A DNA stretch of 49,380 nucleotides, from contig CAZETJ010000003.1 of assembly GCA_964514575.1 (NCBI GenBank), positions 1 to 49,380 on the forward strand. Direction: 5' to 3'. The DNA is from CAZETJ01 sp964514575 (GTDB lineage Bacteria > Patescibacteriota > Saccharimonadia > Saccharimonadales > UBA10212). Below the pieces are notes generated by a model. The model did not search any database. It was not told the origin of the DNA and was given only the letters and a program-made list of their open reading frames with translations. The translations under genes and the position numbers were made by a program. This document shows positions 42,498-49,380 of the stretch, piece by piece (within the stretch, counting starts at the first letter, position 1; every line of letters begins with the position of its first letter).

Positions 42498-45359
42498 CTA
42501 GACCTTGGCTAGTCGGACCATTAGTTCCTGGCCGTCAATCTTGGCCTTTTCTTCGTGGCCGGCTTCTCCACTAAGTTCTTCCGTAGCGAGGGTCTCAGAG
42601 AAGATTTGTCGCTTAAATTTCGTTATGGCGTGGCTAAGCTCGGGCGATGGCGAAGTCACGTCGAGTTTTATACGATCTTCGACCGCTAAACCGGCATTTT
42701 TACGGGCATTTTGGATCGTCCTGACAATGTCCCGACTGTATCCTTCGGCTTGTAAATCAGGGGTAATCTTAGTATCTAGAACCAGTTCAGCTCCCTGCCC
42801 GCCAAACTGGGCCTCTTTAACATTAAGCTCCTCCTTAACGATCGAGGAATAGTCCCCTTCCAAGTCTTTACTTAGCCCAACTACAACTTTAGCTAGAGGC
42901 TGGCGGACTTTGATCTTGGCTTCGGCCCTGGCCGCTAGGCCGTCGGCGATAACTTGCCTGGCCAGATGCATATCAGCTAGCACTTTCTGGCTAGCCTTAT
43001 CCGGCTTATCAACAGATGGCCAATCACTCAAGTGCACTGATTGCGCTAGCCCGCCACCCTTGGTAATGTCCCGCCAGATGTAGTCGCTCATAAAGGGTGT
43101 CCATGGTGCCATTAGCTGTGTGAGCCGAACTAAAACGTAGTGCAAAGTGGCGTAAGCTTGGTCTTTGTCCTTGCCGGCTTCACTCTTCCAGAAGCGGCGG
43201 CGCGAACGCCGAACATACCAGTTAGATAGGTCGTCTATTAAGCCCCGCAGGGGCCGAACCGCCCGTTGCACCTCATAGGCGTCAGCCTCTTCGGTCATCG
43301 TAGAAATTGTCTCGTTTAACCGAGCTAGTATCCATCGATCCAGAACATCGCTGGACTTTGGTTCAACCAGCTCTTTTGGCGCCTGCCAGCCATCAACCTC
43401 AGCGTAAGTCTTAAAGAACTTAAAGGTGTTCCAAAGCGTCATGAAGACGTTGCGCTGGGTATCTAAAATAGCTTTTTCATCTATAGCGATCGTTTCGCCG
43501 TTGATTACCGGACTTTCACAGAGGTAAAAACGCAAAGCGTCAGCACCGTAAGTATCGAAGACGAAATTCAAATCTGGATAATTGCCGATGCGCTTGCTCA
43601 TCTTGCGCTTATCGGTACCCAAGATAACACCGTGGCTAATGCAGCTGCGGAAAGCCGGCTCGTCCCAAAGAATGGTCGAGACTACGTGCAAGGTGTAAAA
43701 CCAACCGCGGGTCTGGCCAATGTACTCGACAATGAAGTCCGCTGGATGTTTGAAGTCTTTGGCTTTGTATGGATAGCCATGCTGGGCAAATGGCATCGAT
43801 CCAGATTCAAACCAACAGTCGAACACTTCGCTTACCCGGTGCGCTAGCTTGCCCGAATCGGTCTTTAGGACCACCTGGTCAATCGCTGGCTTATGCAAAT
43901 CGGTTACTTTGTTGGGATCAACCGCCCTTTTTTTGATCTCTTCTAGGCTGCCAACGACTAGCAGTTCGCCATCGTCTGTTTTCCAGACCGGTATTGGAGC
44001 GCCCCAGTAACGGTCGCGGCTGACGTTCCAGTCCCGCACACCTTCCAACCATTGGCCGAAGGCGCCTTCTTTGATGTTAGCCGGCACCCAGTTAATGTCT
44101 TGGTTATTCTTGATAAGCTCAGTTTTCAATTCGGGCACTTTGATCATCCAACTAGACACCGCGCGATAGATTAAGGGATTATCAGTCCGCCAGCAGTGCG
44201 GATAGCTATGAGCGTATTCTTCTTGGTGGAATAACCTGCCTTGGCTCAGCAGGTGGTTGACGACTAGCTTGTTGGCATCGAACACGTTAACGCCGTCCAT
44301 ATCTGTTATTGCATCGGTGTAATTGCCCTGTTTATCAACCGGCACGACGATCTCAATACCGTTAGCTTCGCAAACCACCTGGTCCTCCTCACCAAAACCG
44401 GGGGCCTCATGGGCTATGCCGGTGCCGTCCTCGGCACTAACGAAATCGGCGTGCAACACCTTATGGGCATTCTTGTGGCCGATGAAATAATTAAAAGGTG
44501 GCTCGTAGGCTTGGCCGACTAGCTCTTGGCCGCTTAGAGTCTCGGCCTTTTTATAGCCCTTAAGCTCCGTAGAGTACTTTTCGGCGGCGGTTGGAGCCAG
44601 GACGAGTCTTTCACCGTTCCCCTCCCATACCTCGTATTTGAGGGCTTTATTTACGGCCAGAGCCAGGTTTGCCGGCAAGGTCCAGGGGGTAGTTGTCCAA
44701 GCTAGCAGCGTCAGGCCGTTTTTGAGCGGAAACCTGACCGTTACGGCCGTGTCCACGCGCTCGCGGTAGGAGTCGTCGAGCCGTGATTCGAAAAAGGACA
44801 AAGCCGTTTCGCAAACCGGGCAGTACGGCATGACCTTGAACCCCTCAGCCACCAGGCCTTTGTCAAACATCTGTTTGAAAGCCCAGATGACGCTCTCCAT
44901 ATAGTCCTGGTCCATGGTGTAATAATTGTTCTCAAAATCAACCCATCGGCCCAGACGCGTGATATAGCTTTGCCACTCATGGGTAAATTCCGTAACTGAG
45001 GTACGGCAATAATTAATAAACTTGTCGACACCATATTGCTCAATGGCGGCCTTACTGCCAAGGTCGAGGTCGCGTTCGGCTTTCATCTCAGCCGGTAAGC
45101 CATGGCAGTCCCAGCCAAAACGCCGAGGTACTTGGAAGCCGCGCATTGTCTTATAGCGGGGTATAGCGTCTTTTAAGATACTAGCGACGGCGTGACCGTA
45201 GTGCGGCAAACCGTTAGCAAATGGCGGCCCGTCGTAAAACTCGAAGTGCGGCGAGCCATCACGCTCTTTTAGGCTTTTCTGAAAGGTCTGTTCTTTAGTC
45301 CACAGGCCGATCATCTGCTCTTCAATATCAGCTATAAAATGTTTTTTAGGGGTGGCCAT
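42498..45359 (-). CDS. ileS: Isoleucyl-tRNA synthetase, type 2 (eukaryote-like)
   Basis: 953 residues. The HIGH motif is HYGH (53-56) in FANGLPHYGH and the KMSKS loop is KMSKR (about residue 586). This context, and the absence of a C-terminal zinc ribbon, match type 2 IleRS (eukaryote-like, often mupirocin-tolerant) rather than the usual bacterial type 1. The CP1 editing domain is present (LLAWTTTPWTLPANLALAV region). It is the only IleRS seen here, so probably the housekeeping copy. A TACAAT box ends 8 nt before the ATG with no Shine-Dalgarno. Confidence 0.95.
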   Translation of the reverse strand: MATPKKHFIADIEEQMIGLWTKEQTFQKSLKERDGSPHFEFYDGPPFANGLPHYGHAVASILKDAIPRYKTMRGFQVPRRFGWDCHGLPAEMKAERDLDLGSKAAIEQYGVDKFINYCRTSVTEFTHEWQSYITRLGRWVDFENNYYTMDQDYMESVIWAFKQMFDKGLVAEGFKVMPYCPVCETALSFFESRLDDSYRERVDTAVTVRFPLKNGLTLLAWTTTPWTLPANLALAVNKALKYEVWEGNGERLVLAPTAAEKYSTELKGYKKAETLSGQELVGQAYEPPFNYFIGHKNAHKVLHADFVSAEDGTGIAHEAPGFGEEDQVVCEANGIEIVVPVDKQGNYTDAITDMDGVNVFDANKLVVNHLLSQGRLFHQEEYAHSYPHCWRTDNPLIYRAVSSWMIKVPELKTELIKNNQDINWVPANIKEGAFGQWLEGVRDWNVSRDRYWGAPIPVWKTDDGELLVVGSLEEIKKRAVDPNKVTDLHKPAIDQVVLKTDSGKLAHRVSEVFDCWFESGSMPFAQHGYPYKAKDFKHPADFIVEYIGQTRGWFYTLHVVSTILWDEPAFRSCISHGVILGTDKRKMSKRIGNYPDLNFVFDTYGADALRFYLCESPVINGETIAIDEKAILDTQRNVFMTLWNTFKFFKTYAEVDGWQAPKELVEPKSSDVLDRWILARLNETISTMTEEADAYEVQRAVRPLRGLIDDLSNWYVRRSRRRFWKSEAGKDKDQAYATLHYVLVRLTQLMAPWTPFMSDYIWRDITKGGGLAQSVHLSDWPSVDKPDKASQKVLADMHLARQVIADGLAARAEAKIKVRQPLAKVVVGLSKDLEGDYSSIVKEELNVKEAQFGGQGAELVLDTKITPDLQAEGYSRDIVRTIQNARKNAGLAVEDRIKLDVTSPSPELSHAITKFKRQIFSETLATEELSGEAGHEEKAKIDGQELMVRLAKV

Positions 45360-45367
45360 TGGTTTTA

Positions 45368-45373
45368 ATTGTA
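45368..45373 (-). promoter_or_regulatory. -10 box 8 nt before ileS
   Basis: TACAAT reads on the minus strand from 45373 to 45368, preceded by GGGG as at the rpsB promoter. There is no clear -35 box. It predicts a leaderless ileS mRNA. Confidence 0.4.
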
Positions 45374-45409
45374 CCCCAAAAACAGGGGCCCGAAAATCGG
45401 CTTGGGCGG

Positions 45410-45679
45410 CTAGGCTAGCCGGAAGTAGTAGTTTACTTCCGAGATATCCGGCAATTGCTCGCCCTGCCAGACTTCGATGGCCGAGCCATCAGTACCAATA
45501 ATAATCACTGCCGGATGGCTTACGATGCCGTAAAGTTGGGCTAGATCACTACCCTCGCGGCTATCGATATTAAGTGCTTCGATCGGGTGCTTTGGGTAGT
45601 GCTTAACGTAGCCGTTGACGAAATCCTCCGCCTTAGCAGCGTGTTCGCTCATTGGCCTGTAGAGTATCAGCACTCTCAT
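45410..45679 (-). CDS. Thioredoxin-fold protein without the CxxC motif
   Basis: 89 residues from ATG 45679 (103 from ATG 45721). The fold is suggested by the strand MRVLILY, a helix after RPMSEH where CxxC would sit, and a cis-Pro loop SHPAVIIIG. Neither active-site Cys is present, so it cannot act as a classic dithiol reductant. I prefer 45679 because an extended -10 (TGCTACAAT, 45687-45695) lies 7 nt upstream and the fold begins there. nrdJ ends 14 nt upstream of the longer start, so it might assist or regulate ribonucleotide reductase, but this is context only. Confidence 0.6.
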   Translation of the reverse strand: MRVLILYRPMSEHAAKAEDFVNGYVKHYPKHPIEALNIDSREGSDLAQLYGIVSHPAVIIIGTDGSAIEVWQGEQLPDISEVNYYFRLA

Positions 45680-45686
45680 GGGCTTA

Positions 45687-45695
45687 ATTGTAGCA
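45687..45695 (-). promoter_or_regulatory. Extended -10 before the thioredoxin-fold gene
   Basis: TGCTACAAT reads on the minus strand from 45695 to 45687; the ATG at 45679 follows after 7 nt, with no Shine-Dalgarno. It lies within the longer possible frame starting at 45721. Confidence 0.4.
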
Positions 45696-45735
45696 TCTGA
45701 AGTTTTGGTGCGTTTAGCCATAAACTAACGTAGTT

Positions 45736-48546
45736 TTAAGAGCAGCCGGTGGTCGAGCCACAAGAGGTACAGACGTAGCAGGAACCGGCCCGCTGGGTCT
45801 GGTTACCACAGTTGAAGCACATCGGCGCGGTGTCGTCTTTGGTATCTGTTGCCAGGGAAGAGGACCGTATTTTCTCAACCATAACTGGTTCGGTTGGCGC
45901 CGTACTAGCACTAAGCGACTGGGGTAGTTCTTCGATCTGAGCCTCGGCTTTGACTTCCTCGGCGTCTTCGATATTATCGACCTCTAGCAGACTGGTCTGG
46001 TTCCCTGGCATATCGTCCAGGCTAGCCAGGCCGATTTCCAGCCGATCGTCAAACGACATGTAGGTGTTAGCCAGCTTGCGCACAATGTAATCGATGATTG
46101 AGTTGGCGGTCGGAACATCCGGGTCGTCTGTGACCCCCGTGGGCGGGAAGCTCATATGGCTGAAGGTACGGACGTAACTCTTCAGCGGCACGCCCCATTG
46201 AAGTCCGTAGCTTATGGAGATGGCGAAGGCGTCAAACAGTCCCCTTAGAGTAGAGCCGTGCTTGCTGGTACTGATGAATAGTTCGCCCGGGGCTCCGTCA
46301 TCGAATTCGCCGACAGTAAAGAAGCCCTTGCTGTCGCCAACCCGGAAACTAAAGGTCTTAGAATTACGAACCCTGGGCATCTCACGGCGAATTGGCATTT
46401 TAGCGCTCATGACTTGGTCAGTGATGGCCTGGATGACGCCTGCCGGGCTGTCTTGGGCAACGCCTTCTTTCTTGGCCATGGCCAGCGGCTGGGCAACTTT
46501 GCAGTTGTCGCGGTAAATTGCTACGGCCTTGAGGCCCATTTTCCAAGCATCCATGTGCAGCTGTTCGACGTCCTCGATGGTTGCTTCTTCTGGCATGTTC
46601 ACTGTTTTGGAAATCGCCCCGGAGATGAACGGCTGAACGGCGCTCATCATCTTGACGTGTCCCAGATAATGTATGGCGTTGTCGCCCATACTACAGGCAA
46701 AGACGTTAAGATGGTCATGCTTAAGGTGTGGAGCGCCGATAATTGTCTTTTCTACATCAATGTAAGTAACGATATCCTCGACCTCGCCACGGTTATAGCC
46801 CAAAGCTTTGAGCGCTCGTGGCACGGTCTGGTTAACGATACTCATCGTGCCGCCGCCAACCAATTTTTTGACTTTGACGAGCCCGAGATCCGGCTCTATG
46901 CCGGTTGTATCGCAGTCCATCATTAAGCCGATAGTGCCGGTCGGCGCCAGGACGGAAGCTTGGGAATTGCGGACACCGTGCAGCTGGGCCAGCTCAACGG
47001 CCTCATCCCAGGTACTGGCGGCGGCGCTTAACAGCTCTTCAGAGACGTACGCAGCATTAATTTTCTTAACCTCGCCGCGGTGCATCCTGAGCACTTTATT
47101 CATGCCTTCACGGTCTTTGTGGTAACCGGCAAATGGTCCGACCTTTTTAGCCATCCGAGCGCTGGTAACGTAAGCGTGGCCAGTCATAAGCGCGGTTATA
47201 GCTGCCGCCTGGGCGCGCCCTTCATCGGAGTCATATGGCAAGCCCTGAGCCATGAGCAGAGCACCAAGATTGGCGTAGCCAAGCCCCAGCTCGCGATAAG
47301 CTCGGGCGTTGCGGGTAATGTTCTCCGTTGGATATTCGCTATAGCCAACCAGAATCTCTTGGGCTGTAAAGACAATCTCAACGGTATGCTTGAAAGCTTC
47401 AATATCAAAACTGAAGTCATCGTTTAAGTACCTTAGTAGGTTAATAGAAGCCAGATTGCAGGCTGAGTCGTCAAGGTGCATGTACTCGCTACAGGGGTTA
47501 GAAGCGTTGATGCGACCAGCATTCGGCGCCGTGTGCCAACGGTTAACAGTGGTATCGAACTGTAGGCCCGGGTCGGCGCACTCCCAGGCCGCCTCAGCTA
47601 GTTGGCGGAATAACTCCTTAGCCTTAACGGTTTTTAAAGTTTTGCCGCTAGTGACAGCCTTGAGCTGCCAGTCTTCATCGTTTTGCACGGCGTGCATGAA
47701 ATCATCTGTTACGCGCACCGAGTTATTGGCGTTCTGATACTGGACGCTGAAACTGTCTTTGCCATCCAGGGTCATGTCAAAGCCAGCGGTCTCCAGCACT
47801 CGGGCTTTACGTTCCTCGATAGCCTTGCACCAGATAAAGCCTTCGACATCAGGGTGATCGACGTTCAAAATAACCATCTTAGCGGCTCTGCGGGTCTTGC
47901 CGCCGCTCTTGATGGCTCCGGCTGAGGCATCAGCGCCGCGCATGAAAGATAGCGGTCCGCTGGCCGTACCAGCGCTTTTGCCCAGAGCCTCTTCGGAACT
48001 GCGCAAAGTACTGACATTAATACCGCTACCGGATCCGCCCTTAAAAATCATTCCCTCTTCTTTGTACCAGTTAAGGATGGAGGGCATAGTATCTTCTACA
48101 GCCAAGATAAAGCAGGCGCTAGCCTGTTGGGATCGGCCGGGAGCGCCGATATTGAACCACACCGGCGAGTTAAAAGCTGCTCGCTGAGTAGCCAAAATGT
48201 ACTTGAGTTCCTCACGGAAATCTTCCGCTTCGGTGTCAGCACTGAAATAGCCTTCCTGCACACCGGCTCGGGTGATTGTATCGGCTACCCGGTCGACTAA
48301 CCGGCGTAGAGAGGCTTCGCGTTCGGCTGTACCGGGTGTACCGCTAAAGTACTTCTGGGCAACTATATTGATAGCGTTCAGGCTCCAGCCTTCCGGAAAT
48401 TCGACATCTTTTTGTTCGAAAACCGGCTTGCTGGTCATCGGATTTTCGATCCGCGAATCACGCTTGACCCATGTCAATGCGTCGTATGCTTTAGTGTTTG
48501 GTTTGGTAAAGAGTCTACGAACTCTACCTTTGGTTGCCTGCGCCAT
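45736..48546 (-). CDS. nrdJ: Adenosylcobalamin-dependent (class II) ribonucleotide reductase
   Basis: 936 residues. It reduces ribonucleotides to deoxyribonucleotides using B12. The active-site loop is NPCSEYMHLDDSACNLAS (about 349-366) with N-x-C-x-E, and the radical/finger region is PTGTIGLMMDCDTTGIEP (about 528-545). The C-terminal Cys-rich tail (CFNCG, CYVC, CGSTTGC) fits a zinc ribbon plus redox Cys. No intein is present. The first 100 residues lack an ATP cone. nrdR lies upstream on the same strand. GAGAGG precedes the ATG by about 9 nt. It requires imported cobalamin; no B12 synthesis gene is in the window. Confidence 0.95.
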   Translation of the reverse strand: MAQATKGRVRRLFTKPNTKAYDALTWVKRDSRIENPMTSKPVFEQKDVEFPEGWSLNAINIVAQKYFSGTPGTAEREASLRRLVDRVADTITRAGVQEGYFSADTEAEDFREELKYILATQRAAFNSPVWFNIGAPGRSQQASACFILAVEDTMPSILNWYKEEGMIFKGGSGSGINVSTLRSSEEALGKSAGTASGPLSFMRGADASAGAIKSGGKTRRAAKMVILNVDHPDVEGFIWCKAIEERKARVLETAGFDMTLDGKDSFSVQYQNANNSVRVTDDFMHAVQNDEDWQLKAVTSGKTLKTVKAKELFRQLAEAAWECADPGLQFDTTVNRWHTAPNAGRINASNPCSEYMHLDDSACNLASINLLRYLNDDFSFDIEAFKHTVEIVFTAQEILVGYSEYPTENITRNARAYRELGLGYANLGALLMAQGLPYDSDEGRAQAAAITALMTGHAYVTSARMAKKVGPFAGYHKDREGMNKVLRMHRGEVKKINAAYVSEELLSAAASTWDEAVELAQLHGVRNSQASVLAPTGTIGLMMDCDTTGIEPDLGLVKVKKLVGGGTMSIVNQTVPRALKALGYNRGEVEDIVTYIDVEKTIIGAPHLKHDHLNVFACSMGDNAIHYLGHVKMMSAVQPFISGAISKTVNMPEEATIEDVEQLHMDAWKMGLKAVAIYRDNCKVAQPLAMAKKEGVAQDSPAGVIQAITDQVMSAKMPIRREMPRVRNSKTFSFRVGDSKGFFTVGEFDDGAPGELFISTSKHGSTLRGLFDAFAISISYGLQWGVPLKSYVRTFSHMSFPPTGVTDDPDVPTANSIIDYIVRKLANTYMSFDDRLEIGLASLDDMPGNQTSLLEVDNIEDAEEVKAEAQIEELPQSLSASTAPTEPVMVEKIRSSSLATDTKDDTAPMCFNCGNQTQRAGSCYVCTSCGSTTGCS

Positions 48547-48654
48547 AGTAACTGCCCTCTCTTTTGGCTTATTGTTTTAATTTTTTTTAAAGTTTTTATC
48601 TTTGAGCTAGCGGGATGTATAAACACACCACCCTTGCTCCTCTAGACAATCTTC

Positions 48655-48683
48655 ATTAAAGCATTGCGGATTGCCTAAAGCAA
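48655..48683 (-). promoter_or_regulatory. Candidate nrdJ promoter (TTGCTT-17-TTTAAT)
   Basis: TTGCTT (48683-48678) and TTTAAT (48660-48655) are 17 nt apart on the minus strand, leaving a leader of about 100 nt. No B12-riboswitch box was found in that leader. Confidence 0.35.
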
Positions 48684-48713
48684 CATAGAAAATCGGTTGA
48701 TTTTTAGCTTATT

Positions 48714-49214
48714 TTATTTTTTCTTGACTTGCTTTTTAGGGGGTTTGGGAGCGGCTTCGGTTTTGCCTTCTCGGATCCGCGAAAGTTCGCGTTCGAAGCT
48801 GGAGATATCTCGGAATTTTCTATATACGCTTGCGAAACGCACATAGGCAACTTCCGAGAGTGTTGGGAGGCCAGCCATGACTAGTTCACCGATGTCAGTG
48901 CTAGTTACTTCCGGTTCGCCGCGATCGTAAAGTTCGCGCTCGATGCCGGCGACAAAGTTTTCTAGCTGCACGCTGGTGACGCTGGTTTTCTCAGTGGCAT
49001 GATGCAAGCCGGACATAAGCTTCTCGCGACTGAAAAGCTGTCGGGTGCCATCGCGCTTCACGACTACCAGGCTCGGGCGCTCTAGGCGCTCGTAGGTCGT
49101 CCAGCGATAACCGCAGGCTAGGCATTGGCGGCGGCGGCGGATAGCTTCACCGTCAGCCACATCGCGTGATTCTATGACCTTGTTTTCAATTGAGTGACAA
49201 TCGGGACATTTCAT
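48714..49214 (-). CDS. nrdR: Transcriptional repressor NrdR
   Basis: 166 residues from ATG 49214 (the frame opens 19 codons earlier but the family begins MKCPDC). The N-terminal zinc ribbon has CPDC and CLACGYRWTTYER; the ATP-cone follows (VVKRDGTRQLFSREKLMSGL). A basic Pro/Lys tail follows residue 150. NrdR senses ATP/dATP and represses ribonucleotide reductase genes; nrdJ is the next gene. A CTATATGTAG palindrome resembling an NrdR box sits in its own promoter region, suggesting autoregulation. Confidence 0.95.
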   Translation of the reverse strand: MKCPDCHSIENKVIESRDVADGEAIRRRRQCLACGYRWTTYERLERPSLVVVKRDGTRQLFSREKLMSGLHHATEKTSVTSVQLENFVAGIERELYDRGEPEVTSTDIGELVMAGLPTLSEVAYVRFASVYRKFRDISSFERELSRIREGKTEAAPKPPKKQVKKK

Positions 49215-49291
49215 CTTAAATTTGCCTCGGCTAACCTGGCTTGTTAGCTGCTCTTTAGAACTCCTTACCAAGCATTTGTTTTAATGTACGG

Positions 49292-49348
49292 TCGCTATAT
49301 GTAGCGTTCGTAAGTTCAATAGTACCCCCAGATGTTGGGCAAGCGCAA
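49292..49348 (-). promoter_or_regulatory. nrdR promoter (TTGCGC-18-TACTAT) with NrdR-box-like operator
   Basis: TTGCGC (49348-49343) and TACTAT (49324-49319) are 18 nt apart. The sequence at 49292-49307 contains CTATATGTAG inside the inverted repeat CGCTA/TAGCG, matching the NrdR-box core CWATATATWG at nine of ten positions, and lies just downstream of the predicted start near 49312. Only one convincing box is visible, whereas NrdR sites usually come in pairs. Confidence 0.4.
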
Positions 49349-49380
49349 GCATTTTCTGCTGTACTTTTAACAAAGATTTT

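Noticed and set aside
48547..48713. Cobalamin riboswitch before B12-dependent nrdJ
   Set aside because: The leader is short and A/T-rich and lacks a recognisable B12 box or the expected long conserved core.

Overview
The window looks like chromosomal DNA of a Patescibacteria (Candidate Phyla Radiation) bacterium, most like a Saccharibacteria-type lineage. This is inferred from gene content and style, not from a database match. The signs are reduced operons (no pyrH, cdsA or dxr in the rpsB-tsf-frr-uppS-rseP cluster), a prolyl-tRNA synthetase without its editing domain, class I LysRS, a type-2 (eukaryote-like) IleRS, a B12-dependent ribonucleotide reductase with NrdR, a monoderm-style wall toolkit (FtsEX plus a CHAP hydrolase, LCP protein, signal peptidase I, HtrA), and one giant membrane-anchored surface protein. 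TGA is used as a stop and both RF1 and RF2 are present, so the code is standard. I see no tRNA, rRNA, CRISPR array, insertion sequence or prophage.

Layout. 1-1640 (minus): the start of an unidentified gene, a membrane-anchored methyltransferase and an LPG-synthase-type membrane protein. 1676-3148 (plus): THUMP methyltransferase and rpmA. 3179-16765 (minus): pyrG, ctpA, CHAP hydrolase, ftsX, ftsE, prfB, an M16 peptidase, secA, serS, a PD-(D/E)XK nuclease and yggT. 16766-17079 is a gene-free, repeat-containing spacer. 17080-17586 (plus): a small membrane protein whose 3' end may be frameshifted. 17657-25629 (minus): lysK, greA, proS, a CPBP protease, rseP, uppS, frr, tsf and rpsB. 25803-28066 (plus): rpmE, prfA and prmC. 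28067-31728 (minus): htrA, an unknown membrane protein and an LCP protein. 31817-32473 (plus): lepB. 32490-49214 (minus): parB, parA, a 2592-residue surface protein, rplU, ileS, a thioredoxin-fold protein, nrdJ and nrdR.

How the genes work together. Most encode translation (release factors and their methylase, ribosomal proteins, EF-Ts, RRF, five aminoacyl-tRNA synthetases) and envelope growth (UppS, FtsEX, CHAP hydrolase, CtpA, LCP, SecA, LepB, RseP, HtrA). nrdR-nrdJ supplies deoxynucleotides and parAB segregates the chromosome. The accessory highlight is the 7.8-kb gene at 34153-41931. It encodes a cytosolic Cys4 zinc finger, one membrane helix, and an extracellular part with three blocks of exactly six kelch-like blades plus a carbohydrate-binding-like domain. 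Its promoter is preceded by four direct GTRAC repeats spaced one helical turn apart.

A second theme is initiation: many start codons lie only 5-12 nt from a good -10 box and have no Shine-Dalgarno sequence, which predicts widespread leaderless mRNAs. Other genes (tsf, secA, yggT, nrdJ, rpsB, prfB) have normal Shine-Dalgarno leaders.
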